The notes under the pieces: model-generated
Databases searched by the model: none
Told to the model about the DNA's origin: nothing
The model's input: the letters and a program-made list of their open reading frames with translations, nothing else
Position numbers and translations under genes: made by a program
Assembly: GCA_001600695.1 (NCBI GenBank)
Contig: BCKQ01000010.1
Location: 156,270-220,269 of the forward strand
Source: Ascoidea asiatica
Taxonomy: Eukaryota > Ascomycota > Saccharomycetes > Ascoideales > Ascoideaceae
DNA: 64,000 bases
Reading direction: 5' to 3'
Shown here: positions 10,601-20,060 of the stretch, one piece after another
Position numbering within the stretch: position 1 is the first letter of the stretch
Layout: each line of letters begins with the position of its first letter

Positions 10601-11472
10601 GAGAGGATCTTGGAGTAAGATTTATTTGTGAAAAAGTATCACATAGACCTCCAATTTTATGTTTTAGAATTGAAAGTGAAAGATGGACAATAGACTATAC
10701 GGTTGAACCAATTCAAAAACTTTGGGCTAAAAGTGCGGAGATTATAAATAAAGGTTTGATTAATCTACATTTAAAAAAGTCAGGTTTAACATTTTCATGG
10801 AATCAACCTACAACAATGATACGAAATATAATAGCTGGCGAAAGATATGTGGAACCAGTTGAGACCACTACAATTAACTGCTCAAATGGCGAAAAAGCTA
10901 TAATAGAATTTAAAGCAGGTGGTATGTTCTCTGGTAGGTCTGAAGAACTTTTCATTAAAGCATGGAATAAGAATGGAAAGCAGTATTCTAACATTGTTCA
11001 AGGAACTTGGACCGAAAGCTTAATTTTAACCAATAGTTCTAATGCTTCTACAAAAAAAAAGAAGAATGGAAATAATAATTTTGAAAAGGAAATTTGGAAA
11101 ATTGGTCCATCAGTACCTAATTTTAAGAAAAAATATGGATTCCCATTATTTGCAGCTCAATTACATGAGATAACATCAATTGAAAAAGGAAAATTACCTC
11201 CTACTGATTCTAGACTAAGGCCTGATATTGAACTTTATGTTAATGGTAATGTTGATAAAGCACAAGAAACAAAGTTACATTGCGAATTATTGCAAAGAAA
11301 CAGAAGAAATAATAATGAAGAACTTCCGCCAAAATTTTTTAGACCTGTTAAAAACAGTCGTAGTGAGGATCCAAAATTGGACTGGGAGTTTATTCAGGGA
11401 GAAAAGAGTTATTGGAACAGGAGAAAGAGAGGTGATTGGCAGGATTTATTACAGTTATATCCAACACAGTAG
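7693..11472 (+). CDS. OSH3: Osh3-type oxysterol-binding protein
   Basis: Lipid-transfer protein at ER-plasma membrane contacts. The order of parts in the 1259 residues is that of Osh3. There is a short GOLD-like N-terminus, and a long Asn/Ser-rich linker. A PH domain follows at about 391-487 (starts GQYIQGYLLKKKRKKLQKGF). A FFAT motif, DFFDANDYLE, at about 734-743 would bind VAP/Scs2 on the ER. The oxysterol-binding ORD runs from about 866 to the C-terminus. The ORD fingerprint reads EKVSHRPP at 980-987, so the second His of the usual EQVSHHPP is Arg. The family uses this His pair to contact PI4P. The protein exceeds the roughly 1,000 residues of S. cerevisiae Osh3 because of poly-Asn/Ser inserts. 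Two CTG codons (9298, 9688) fall in linkers. Confidence 0.96.
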   Translation: METLEVHSKDILIKWINVPNNSTIHWQIKPLKKSINFLIYKSTKNNIKNNIKNDKENKDKEIEKEKEKEKEKDTIHENNSDHSNNTSNINTNLNINHSFHARKRSHSRVSIFSSLNNDKQDRDKENDSNQNLPSSSSLSSQNLNLNSNSNSNSNSNSNDKKSLKLNNTNTNNNNKNLLNEKLKNSNLSIVQSYGKLFPNELVSGQFNTIPISNSMSTPYALSTLKTTTETTTTTNNNDNNNNNNINQEIEDNNQVFAFVFDNTFSKSVSKKIKFNQYITPINSNSSSDLNLNLNSSSKSNLNLNLNLNSNTDTITNTNVDSNINNNNLDTKRTRRLSSIITLKNLLDIENSNNENSNQNDLKVLNDLLINQENNLKISPSNSNYQTITTKNGQYIQGYLLKKKRKKLQKGFQKRFFILNFKHGILNYYSNENNLILRGNMFINLVEVIAIKNKREIIIDGGCEIWHLKALSDNEWSIWVAALDIIRLNSNSNSNNQINQKINQNSSNVNKQTKNNSILDNFKLLQKKNNYNLSITLNLLNNLHLRQNDLHQISNNSLNNSSQDLQKNNLHKDFNKSPNSENFDDSILNNDNSHNSSSHTNGTSRRKSIWKRNKKHSIPTPNEPLPNLDLTNNSSSADLKSNMNSNSNLNLSNNLSSKPIDLSAELLIANDLYHKLNEMNQIISQISSNFSLNSSNINKSNNNSNDSLNPETIKSRLERHLSINSVVSSTSILSADFFDANDYLETIKSRDQGVILINDDDNDEDNRIDDVLYDDDVEDDNDSFNEQGLNQNKKLAIPKFRSTSSGVLISDSSSTVSEVVTTDKMMNISASSTSSIENEDPNKKIEDDNDLSPLPVKNGPIKRRTDIKEFVCTPPSFFSLLKNNVGKDLSQIAMPVTANEPLTVLERFAEMCEYVNLIDRASEISXLNDNGERILRIGAYAVSYLSSMVHRERSVRKPFNPLLGETFELVREDLGVRFICEKVSHRPPILCFRIESERWTIDYTVEPIQKLWAKSAEIINKGLINLHLKKSGLTFSWNQPTTMIRNIIAGERYVEPVETTTINCSNGEKAIIEFKAGGMFSGRSEELFIKAWNKNGKQYSNIVQGTWTESLILTNSSNASTKKKKNGNNNFEKEIWKIGPSVPNFKKKYGFPLFAAQLHEITSIEKGKLPPTDSRLRPDIELYVNGNVDKAQETKLHCELLQRNRRNNNEELPPKFFRPVKNSRSEDPKLDWEFIQGEKSYWNRRKRGDWQDLLQLYPTQ

Positions 11473-11773
11473 AAGAGGAGAAATTTACAATTTTTATATT
11501 TTGAGTCTTTTATTTACTTTATTTTATTTTATTAATTAGACTAGAGTTAAAAAGTTAAAGTTTTTTTTTATTTTGTTTCACACCGAATTTTTGAGCAGGT
11601 TTTCAANATTTTTTTATTTAATTATGAATGACTCAAATTTTGTATACTTTAATAATTAATAGTAAAAAACAATGTTTGAATTTTTGAAATTATGTTCATT
11701 TATTTTAAAATTGTAGAATAATTTATTTTCAAAGGCGAAACAATTCTCTATTGACATACTTTTTCTTAAGTAA
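11473..11773. other. Convergent 3' intergenic, OSH3/TIP20
   Basis: 301 bp of AT-rich sequence between two convergent stop codons. It contains T-rich tracts and poly(A)-signal-like AT words, with no island or gene. Confidence 0.7.
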
Positions 11774-14560
11774 TCATTGGATTCTATTCAATAGATCATA
11801 CATATCATTATCACTCAAAGTAGTTATATTAAAAAACGATTGAATAGATTTATATTTTGAATAGTCTCTTTTCACAGATCCAATTGTAATATTATCATCA
11901 TGAAATATGTCTTGTAATATAAAGTTATTGATTAATAAAATATTACACCTATCAATTATTTCACAAAAATCAGCATCACTCTCATAATTAGCAAAGACTT
12001 CATAGTTTATCTTAGTTTCATCTAGTTTTATATTATCCATACTTAATTCAATTTCATCATTATCAAATATTTGAATAATATTTTTAAATATAGTCAAAAA
12101 ATCAAATTTAATTTTATTAATATCTTTTAAATTTGAGTCAAAAATTTTAATTCTAAAGATGTACTCTACAAGATAATATTTTAAATTTTTGATTAAACTC
12201 ATTTTAAATTTATTTAAATCCAATTTAGTATCATTGATTTCAGATTTATTACCACCAGTACCAAAGTTATATTTGATAAACATTAAATTTTTGATTAAAT
12301 AATGAANTGGAACTACTAANTCATTTGATAATTTATTTTCAGATAATATTCCAAAACTTAAAGAATCTCTGAAAGTTTCAAGAGGAGAAATATCAAGATT
12401 TTCAATTTCGTTTGAATTATTTAGGTTTCCATCTAAATCAGGTAACCAAGTTTTTTGAAGATAATTATGTAAATAAGCCTTTAAAATTTTTCTTATAAAA
12501 CTATCTAAATCAGATAAAATGCTTTCAATTTCAACTTCAAATTTTGTTATAATATTAGTTAGAATACTATATTCTAATTTTTTAGTTAATTTTTCTTCAT
12601 CATTATCATTATCATTATAACCAATACTATCATGATCTGTATCTTCATTATCAATTTCTTCAGGAACAATTAAAAATTTTAAATCTTCAATATCTAAACC
12701 AGATTTGGAGAAATAATAATGTAATTCAAAATAATTTTCGGAGTCTTCAATATCGATATCATTTAAAGCTATTAAATTCAAATAAATTCTATTAAAAATT
12801 ATTTCATTATCATTTAATTTTTTCAAAGTTGATAATAGATATCTTAAAGAAGTATATAAAGAAGTCAATAATTTAATTTCCTCAAGAATNCCTTCATCAT
12901 TTTTGTTATTGGATATATTTGTATTAGTTTTAGAAGAAATAGTATTTTTTATATTGAAAGAATCAGTAAGAATTTTAGTCAACCCGATAATATTTGAATT
13001 AATTAATTTTGTATTTTCAAAACTTGAAAGTTTTAATTTTATATAATTATCAATATAATTTATTAATAAATTTTTCAAAATTAATTCTATAAATATTCTT
13101 AATTGATAAAGAAAACTTAAATTATTGATAAGTGAATTATTAATTTTGAAGAAAGTTTTAAATAAATTTAATATTAGTAAGTTTAAATTATAAGAAGAAT
13201 TTATTGGCTTTAAATCATTTTTTTTAAAAGAATCATAATTTATTGTGAAATTATTTTGATTATTTATAATTGAATTAAATCTTTTTAAGATTAAATTTGA
13301 TTCAATTTGTAACCAAGTTATGAAGAGATTTGAGTGATTTAAAATTTCACCGGTTAAACCAATATAAGTATAATTTTCATTAAAGAAAATTTGATTTTCA
13401 TTATTATTTAGGTTAGTATTGTTTAATTTGAAATATTTTATATCATTAATTAAGTTGAAATTGAAATTTTTGAGAAGATAAGAATCATATTTAATTAATT
13501 CATAAATTAAATGAGAAAAAATTGAATTATTATTTTGATTATCTTTGAGGTTTAAGTTATTTAAATCATTTATAAATTTAGTTTTAATTAAAGTATTTAA
13601 ATTTTTGATAAATTCAAAAATAAATAATTTTTGATTATTAAATAAAGAATTTTGAAAAGAATGTATTAAAAAAGATAATAAAGAATAATTTTTATAGTAG
13701 TTATTTATTATAAAGTTTAAAGGAATTTCAGATTGAATTAAATAATTTTTATTTTTTTTAAAGAAAAGGTAAATGAAATTTAAAGATATTGGTTGTAATA
13801 AAANATCAATTGACCAAATTTTATTTGGATAAGTTAAATTCAATTGATTAAAAGATGAAGAATTTAAATTTGAATTATTTTCAAAAATTATTTGAAGATT
13901 TAATAAGATTTTTAAAATATTATTTATTTGATTGATTAAAGATTTATTAATTGAATTTAAGTTCAAATTATTTATATAATCTAAGTTTTGATTAATTATT
14001 GGAGATAAATAATTTTCAATTGAAATTTTAATGCTGATAATTTTTGAATTTAAATTATTATTTAAATTTATTTGTAAATTATTTAAAAAATTTATTAAAT
14101 TTAAATTTTTTGAAGTAATATTTTTATTTGAAGGATAATATTGATCTTTGAAAGAGATTATTGAAGATTTTAAAGAGTTTATATTATTATATAAGTTATT
14201 TAGATCATCTTGATTATCTTTGTTGCTAGTGATTGAATCAATTGAATTTAAATTTACTTTATTTATATCATTTTGAATTTGATTATAATCTTTTAAACAA
14301 TTTTTAATATATAAAAGTAAAGATTTTTCTAAGAGTAAAGATTCTTTAGTTAATTTATAATTATTATTTTTTTTAAATATATCATTAATATTTAAATCAT
14401 TTACTTCTTTATTTAATTGATCAGATTGATTTAATTGTAATTGATTAAGCGCTTGAGATACAATATCATCAATATCATTATTTGAAGAGACTGAATCATA
14501 AGAAACATTGTCAAATGACAAAGAATCAAAACATGAATTCAAAACCTTTATCAAAGACAT
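11774..14560 (-). CDS. TIP20: Probable Tip20/RINT1-family tethering subunit
   Basis: A 928-residue, all-helical, Asn/Leu-rich protein. Its central part fits the RINT1/Tip20 family: IWSID followed by LQPISLNFIYLFFKKNKNYL and a few residues later IPLNFIINNYY. This corresponds to the family's W-x-L-x-P-I..F.Y.F..........P.WFF..I block. Later come an ETYTYIGLTGE-like stretch with FITWLQIESNLILKRFNSII, and a C-terminal SFFNITTLSDNDMYDLLNRI. The N-terminal 130 residues are helical and coiled-coil-like, as expected for assembly with Dsl1. Tip20 is part of the ER Dsl1 tethering complex and binds Sec20, whose probable gene lies nearby. Similarity is at the level of pattern rather than close identity, so another CATCHR-type tether remains possible. 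Confidence 0.7.
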   Translation of the reverse strand: MSLIKVLNSCFDSLSFDNVSYDSVSSNNDIDDIVSQALNQLQLNQSDQLNKEVNDLNINDIFKKNNNYKLTKESLLLEKSLLLYIKNCLKDYNQIQNDINKVNLNSIDSITSNKDNQDDLNNLYNNINSLKSSIISFKDQYYPSNKNITSKNLNLINFLNNLQINLNNNLNSKIISIKISIENYLSPIINQNLDYINNLNLNSINKSLINQINNILKILLNLQIIFENNSNLNSSSFNQLNLTYPNKIWSIDXLLQPISLNFIYLFFKKNKNYLIQSEIPLNFIINNYYKNYSLLSFLIHSFQNSLFNNQKLFIFEFIKNLNTLIKTKFINDLNNLNLKDNQNNNSIFSHLIYELIKYDSYLLKNFNFNLINDIKYFKLNNTNLNNNENQIFFNENYTYIGLTGEILNHSNLFITWLQIESNLILKRFNSIINNQNNFTINYDSFKKNDLKPINSSYNLNLLILNLFKTFFKINNSLINNLSFLYQLRIFIELILKNLLINYIDNYIKLKLSSFENTKLINSNIIGLTKILTDSFNIKNTISSKTNTNISNNKNDEXILEEIKLLTSLYTSLRYLLSTLKKLNDNEIIFNRIYLNLIALNDIDIEDSENYFELHYYFSKSGLDIEDLKFLIVPEEIDNEDTDHDSIGYNDNDNDEEKLTKKLEYSILTNIITKFEVEIESILSDLDSFIRKILKAYLHNYLQKTWLPDLDGNLNNSNEIENLDISPLETFRDSLSFGILSENKLSNXLVVPXHYLIKNLMFIKYNFGTGGNKSEINDTKLDLNKFKMSLIKNLKYYLVEYIFRIKIFDSNLKDINKIKFDFLTIFKNIIQIFDNDEIELSMDNIKLDETKINYEVFANYESDADFCEIIDRCNILLINNFILQDIFHDDNITIGSVKRDYSKYKSIQSFFNITTLSDNDMYDLLNRIQ

Positions 14561-15099
14561 TATTTATTGAATTGATGTAATTTATTTAGTTGAATTGAAA
14601 CTTCTTTTCTTCTAAAAAGGTGTTTTGATCAATATGTTTTGATTAATATATTTCTGTTGATCTGTCTTTATTCCTTTTTGATTCAGNATTTAACGCTGTA
14701 TTTATTCACTACCGTACGGTTATTTACTCTCGGTTCATCCGCGGTTTGTGTCCCTGGAAACGGATCTAGAAGAATTACTTAGGGCGAACACTTCTAAATT
14801 TCAGGCCAGCATGCGCATGTCCTAACTCTTCATTTTCATTTCATTTTCATTTCATTTTCATTTTCTTTGCTTCAACAATTCTACAGCACTGAAAACTTTA
14901 TGAACTAATTGTGGTTTTAAGTCTCTATATTTTAAATTTGGATCTCCATCTATTAAATGTCACTAAAAATTTTGTTTAAAAATTCTTGTCTTCTTGTTAG
15001 AAATTATCAGCCCTTTGAAAAAAATTTGTCATTCTTAATTTGTAGTATTTTGATTTTTACGATCAAGCTACTCTAATAATACAAAAACATATTCCATAA
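14561..15099. promoter_or_regulatory. TIP20 upstream region
   Basis: Contains a GC-richer patch (about 14695-14825) with the perfect palindrome ACCGTACGGT at 14711-14720 and a CCGCGG site. A TTTCA/TTTTC tract lies at about 14830-14870. The rest is featureless AT-rich sequence leading into the lectin pseudogene. Confidence 0.55.
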
Positions 15100-15453
15100 C
15101 CAGTACAATCGTATGTAACCTTAAGAGGAGCCTAAATATTAGATGCTGTATCTCTTACTCTTGAAGATGGAACTGTATTTTCTCNTGGTGGTACTGGACG
15201 GGATGCATACTCTTTAACATTAACAGATGGCGAGTATTTAACTGGAGCTTAAGCTTGTGTTGATACATATAGTAGTCACACCAGAGTATTCTATTTGAAA
15301 TTAACCACTTCAGCTGGTAACATCGTCTCAGCAAGTAAAAGTCCAGGTACTTGTACTACCTTTACAGCACCATCAGGATTTCAAATTGTTGGATTCTATG
15401 GTCAAGATGGAGATGAAATTGATGAGATAGGATTCAAGTATGCTCCTTACTGA
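15100..15453 (+). pseudogene. Broken jacalin-like lectin domain
   Basis: One reading frame gives a jacalin-type beta-prism lectin domain: LDAVSLTLEDGTVFS, GGTGRDAYSLTLTDGEYLTG, then HTRVFYLKLTTSAGN, and finally GFYGQDGDEIDEIGFKYAPY before TGA at 15451-15453. The closing GFYG..GDEID.IGF.Y block is diagnostic of the fold. The frame is interrupted by TAA at 15133-15135 and at 15250-15252, and no in-frame ATG precedes it, so it is a decayed gene or fragment. Jacalin domains occur in fungi, for example at the C-terminus of the YIL108W-type metalloproteinase; I see no protease remnant upstream here. The stretch is more GC-rich than the genes around it, which suggests either different ancestry or once-high expression. 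Confidence 0.8.
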
Positions 15454-16534
15454 TTGTACTCTGATTTTCCTTGTACAGTATACAAAATCTTCTCCTGATA
15501 AACTCTTTTTTACATAAATTATATTTTTTTTTTCCTCTTCTTCTGCTATAAATTTATGAATCTGGAATTTTCGCAACTTCGAGACCAGATTTCTGGAATT
15601 TCTGCTGACTCAGCAAAAAAGAAAAATCGCCGTTTTTGCGGGTCTTTTGAAAGAGCTTCTTATTGCAGGCTCAGTTTCTCTTTTTCGTTTGGTAAACAAG
15701 AGTAAGGCTGATTTGTTATACTAATTTCTGGATCTCTGGATTTATAACCAGTTCTTCACTGTCTTCTCTGAGGTATAAATTAAGAACAAATTNTCCTTTT
15801 TTTAATTGTTTGTTTAGAATTCTTTTTNAATGATTTTTCAATTGCATTTAAATTCCATTAAATCTCCAATTGATTATTTTTTGAAAATTTCATTGAAATT
15901 TGTTTTTCATATTTTTAGTGATGAAAAAACTTTGTGGTGGGTTATGAAAAATCATACTCAATTTGTAAGCAAGTATTGAAATTTAAAATAATAGTTAATC
16001 ATCAATAAATGTTATTTCAAGAACTTTTTTCTTAATCTTTTATCTCTATTCAAATTCTTTTGGCAAAGCTTCAAGTATATCTTTTCAATCCCCCAAGTAC
16101 TTTCAAATTGGTAAATGAATANAATTTTTCTTTATCTTCTTTTCTCTTTTTTTGCTTTTATTTGTCACATCAGAGTATATTTTAAGGATTTACCTAAAAT
16201 TTAACGGATTTATTAGGATATTTTTTTTCCTTTTTAACGGTGACTATGACGCTGAAATTCAATATCAAGAATTCTTCTACTTTTAAGCTATAATAGTGTT
16301 AATTTACTGGATATTCTTTTTACCTAGTACAATTCAGTATCAGTCTCAATCTCAGTCTCAATAAAAAACAGTGGAGATTATAAGAATTTTACTTGCTTGT
16401 TTTCTCCTTCATAGAGTCCTGTTAATGAATATCACATTTAATAGTGGTTGTATTATTATAAATTAGATAGTTGTTTTACCAAATCAGTGTCTCTTCTATG
16501 AGGTATCTGTGATAACTATCAAGTTCTTGACATT
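15454..16534. other. Gene-poor AT-rich stretch
   Basis: No gene is supported. A mildly GC-rich patch lies at about 15570-15720 and contains a minus-strand TGGTCTCG at about 15583-15590. A 49-codon ATG-to-stop frame at 15830-15979 has no recognisable product. Confidence 0.5.
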
Positions 16535-16969
16535 ATGAACTTAATCAATGAAAGCAAAAGTAAGAAACTATTCATTGTTTTTTTAGTAAAGGCAAAATTT
16601 TAATATAAATAGCTTTNATTTTCATGGTTTTATTTTTATTTGATTATTTAATAAGAAANGAAAAAAATTTATAAAATTTCATTGATAATCATCTTCAATT
16701 TCACTTTAAATTAGATTTTAAGTTATAATTTGCTTCAAACGGTTTTATTTTTTTGCTTTTGTTAATTTNTTCAATACTTTGATCTGGTATCCTATATTTT
16801 AAACTAACTATATCTTCTTGTATTAAAAAGAGAAAAAAAACTTTTAGAAATGGGTTATCGTCATGCTAGNGTTCCTAGACCTAAAGATAATTTCTGGANC
16901 TGTTATTGTGGTAAAATCAATGGATTAAATATTCCATTATGTGAAGGATGTGGGAGAGAAAATGAATGA
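16535..16969 (+). CDS. Small zinc-ribbon protein, probably spliced (two exons)
   Basis: The 3' exon, 16848-16969, encodes MGYRHAS.PRPKDNFW.CYC, then GKINGLNIPLCEGCGRENE and a TGA stop. The spacing W-x-C-x-C-x3-N-x6-C-x2-C is that of a RanBP2-type zinc finger with the first Cys pair one residue closer than usual. Just before the ATG at 16850 is CTTTTAG, and 40 nt earlier AACTAAC, a yeast 3' splice site and branch point. A candidate 5' exon, 16535-16559, reads MNLINESK and is followed by GTAAGA. Joining at 16559/16848 keeps frame and gives 48 residues. If unspliced, the 39-residue frame from 16850 still stands. RanBP2 fingers bind RNA or ubiquitin; no function is assigned. Confidence 0.55.
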
Positions 16970-17342
16970 TAGTCACCTTTAAAGTGAAGATCGCGAAGAT
17001 AAAGAATATGAATAGATTTTTTGATATTTATCCACNAATAATTATGCTATATTTTGGCTTAAACATATTTCTACTTTTCCTATAACTTATATTATAAATT
17101 TACAAAATGATTTTATTGTTTTTCTTATTTTTATATATTGTTAATTTATAATATCAAATTTCTTACTTTTTCAAATATTAATAAATCATTCAAGAACTTC
17201 AGATAATCAAAAAAATAAAAAAACTAAAGCCCATTCTTTCAATTTCAGTTGTAGAAATTAGTGATTTTTGAACTTTTGTCACTTTTATACTTATAAGTAA
17301 TTTACGTTTGATGAAACTATTCTTTATGAAAATTTTGCTAAA
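16970..17342. other. Intergenic, small zinc gene to ZIM17
   Basis: AT-rich convergent 3' region with no gene, island or repeat that I can recognise. Confidence 0.6.
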
Positions 17343-17987
17343 TTAATTTTTTTTTTTATTACTTAGTAAAAATTTTTTATCCACACCAANTTCTTTTTCA
17401 TTCTCATGAAAATTTTTGACTTTATTCATATTTTCAGGAGAATCATTTGCATATCTACCTAAAATTCCCTTTAATCTTTCTGGTATTTCTTCAAATACTA
17501 AATCATTTGTATTTTTTGAAACAATTTCACCTTTTATTTTTAAAATATCTTCAATTGTAATATGATTATCATTGAATATCTTTAAATGATCCGCAATTAA
17601 ATGTCTATTATGGCAACCAGGACATTCAACTAATACAGTGCCTTTAGTATATCCTTGTTTTGAGATAATATGGCTTGATCGTTTAGAACATTTTTTACAT
17701 GTAAAAGCTAACATTAATTCTTGATTTGGAATCTCAAATTTTCTCCCTTTGATTTTATTATTTTTAAGTTTATCATTTTCTTGATTTAGAATCCTAGAAT
17801 TTGATGAAAACTTTCGGTTCTGGGCTCCACCAACATAGTAATCACTCACTTCATTCAAAAATCTTTGAAAAAGTTGAGGTCTANGATTTATAACCGAAAT
17901 AATTCTTACATTAAGTCTATTGAAAGTAAATCTTTTAAATGATCTTTGCAACAAACTTTCTCTGAAAATGACTTTGGGAACATTCAT
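17343..17987 (-). CDS. ZIM17: Zim17/Hep1, mitochondrial Hsp70 escort protein (DNL zinc finger)
   Basis: Matrix protein that keeps mitochondrial Hsp70 (Ssc1) soluble and thereby supports protein import and Fe-S cluster biogenesis. The C-terminal half is the DNL-type zinc finger: FTCKKCSKRSSH gives C97 and C100, and VECPGCHNRHLIADHLKIF gives C122 and C125 plus the Asn-Arg-His-Leu-Ile signature. The first 80 residues are Arg-rich with few acidic residues, as expected for a presequence, and contain RKFSS/SRIL-type cleavage-like sites. Its 214 residues are longer than S. cerevisiae Zim17 (174). The gene sits alone in a gene-poor 5.8-kb stretch. Confidence 0.97.
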   Translation of the reverse strand: MNVPKVIFRESLLQRSFKRFTFNRLNVRIISVINXRPQLFQRFLNEVSDYYVGGAQNRKFSSNSRILNQENDKLKNNKIKGRKFEIPNQELMLAFTCKKCSKRSSHIISKQGYTKGTVLVECPGCHNRHLIADHLKIFNDNHITIEDILKIKGEIVSKNTNDLVFEEIPERLKGILGRYANDSPENMNKVKNFHENEKEXGVDKKFLLSNKKKN

Positions 17988-18274
17988 TTTATTTATTTAA
18001 TAGCTATTAAAAAAACAACTTATAACCTGTTGAANAATTTTTAACTTCAATACTAATTATAAATNNCAAATCAGTCTTTCAATGATAAAAATAAAAACAA
18101 CAATTTGTTTTCTTTTCAAGTAAAGATTGTAAATATTTGCTGATTTAGAACATAAAAATTCAATCTGCTTAAAAACAAACAAAAAGCTTTTTACAGACAG
18201 TGAAAAACCGTGCGAATATTCTAGATCAAACAAGAATCAAAACTTCAGTTTATTGCGTAGTACCATAATTACCA

Positions 18275-18352
18275 GAACTAGATTTAGCAGTAGTATAACT
18301 TCATTGTGATATATTTNTCATATTCAATTTTAATCGCTGTTAAATCTAGTTC
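18275..18352. repeat. Inverted repeat, 16-bp arms
   Basis: The left arm GAACTAGATTTAGCAG (18275-18290) pairs with the right arm CTGTTAAATCTAGTTC (18337-18352). In RNA the arms would pair with a single G-U wobble around a 46-nt loop. No flanking target-site duplication is obvious. Confidence 0.75.
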
Positions 18353-19989
18353 CAAGCACCATTCTTGCTAAAACTTTTAGTAACCACTTTTTGAATATTC
18401 AATTCTTACTAAGAAAATCAGTCCAAATTAACTTCGAGCAAGTTTTAGAAAAAAAAAATCAAATAAAAGACTTTAGTAGAACGTATGAAGTAAAAATNAA
18501 AAACTTGAAAGGTTCTAAGGTTTGATAGTATTTTTAATAGGAGCCTTTTATTTGATTACATGTTTGTAATGAAAAATTGATGAAAGAATGATTAGTTTGA
18601 ATNATAAACAAAGGGCAAATAATAATAATAGGATTAGAAACGATAATAGTAAAAAAGAATTTAATATGGAAGACAAAAGTAAATTGATTTTTAATGATGA
18701 ATGAGTTGTTGTTAGTTCTATTTTTTTAAATTAATTTAATCATTGAATATAAAAATGGATTTAAATTAATTGATTCATCATTAGTATCATCTATTCTTGG
18801 TGATTAATTAATTGATTGATTAAATTTGGATAACATTTATTGTGATTGAAAACCTGTTTTTCAAATAAGCAAAAAAAGATAAAGAAATATTTGAGAAATA
18901 TATTAAAAAATTTAAAAAATAAGAATCTAATGATGAGTTTTGATTTAATCCAAAAATATTGATGAAATTAATGGATATTATTGAAATGGATTTGAATTGA
19001 TAAACATAAATTGAGGAAGAATAATAGAAGAATGATATTGTTTATTTTTTTTTAGTTATTATTTATTATTTATTCAAATGTTCAAGGTTTAATATATCAG
19101 ATTGAAAAATCGGATACGTTTAATTTCATGTTCAAATTCAGAAATTATTAAGCAAAGTTTGAATTAATTGAAAATTAGAATTAAATAGCAATTGTCTTCA
19201 ATTTTGTATTAATTCAATTTGTTTCAATTAATATATGAAAACTAAAATCAAGATAATAATTATTATATTCAATAAAATATCTATAGAATTTAGATTCTTG
19301 TTCTATTCAATTGCATGATTCTGGGCTCAGTTTTTTGTGCAGTAAATTAAAATTTAGATTTCTACTCGCATTATGAAATCTATTAAATTGTATATTTCAA
19401 TCAAGTTAAAATAATAAGAATATAATAAGAATACTTTTNGGAGAATTTGAATAAAAACTTTTGCTGAAATAATATTGAAGCATTCAATGATTTTTTTTTT
19501 ACTTTTTTTATCATTCAGTTATTAAAAATTTCATTTTTTTCTCCAAGAATATTTCCCAAAACAGGTTTTATTAATTTTAAAAAAGTTTTATTGATTTTAA
19601 ACAAAGGTCAATACAAATAGATGCTAAATAGCTCCTAAANCCCACTAGAATTTAAAAACAATGAACAAATTTTGGAACAGTTCAAGCAACAAAAGGAGCA
19701 AAAGTAGCAGAAGAAGAAGAAGAATTTAAAAAGAATACAGTATACTCTATACTGTATTACCGCATCAAGCAACTACCTCAACAATGCCCTCGGAAAATTC
19801 AAAAATTCACTTTACTTCCGGTANAAACCGAGGTCAGTAGGCAGATAATTTCCTTTTTTGTAAATATGTATGTGCAACCACAAAATGTGCCTAATATACA
19901 TTAAAGTACAGGTAAATCAAATAGTTGCTAGTCAGGTGACTTTAATTTATCTTACTCATTGCTTACTCAGCACGGAGTCAGCCCGTTTG

Positions 19990-20060
19990 CTATTGCTATT
20001 GCTCTTGCTCTTGCTCTTGCTCTTGCTCTTGCTCCTGGCATTGCTATTGCTATTGCTCTG
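19990..20060. repeat. GCTATT/GCTCTT hexamer repeat
   Basis: About eleven hexamer units of TTGCTN type in a promoter-proximal position upstream of SKY1. Long open frames here (Ala-Leu repeats) are products of the repeat, not genes. Confidence 0.8.

Noticed and set aside
11228-11539. 103-codon plus-strand frame overlapping the OSH3 3' end
   Set aside because: Out-of-frame shadow of the ORD-coding sequence.
15830-15979. 49-codon frame ending in a Trp-containing segment
   Set aside because: Intact from ATG to stop but without family resemblance; this length is expected by chance in AT-rich DNA.
18594-18710. 38-codon Asn/Lys-rich frame
   Set aside because: Host-like composition, but too short and low in complexity to support.
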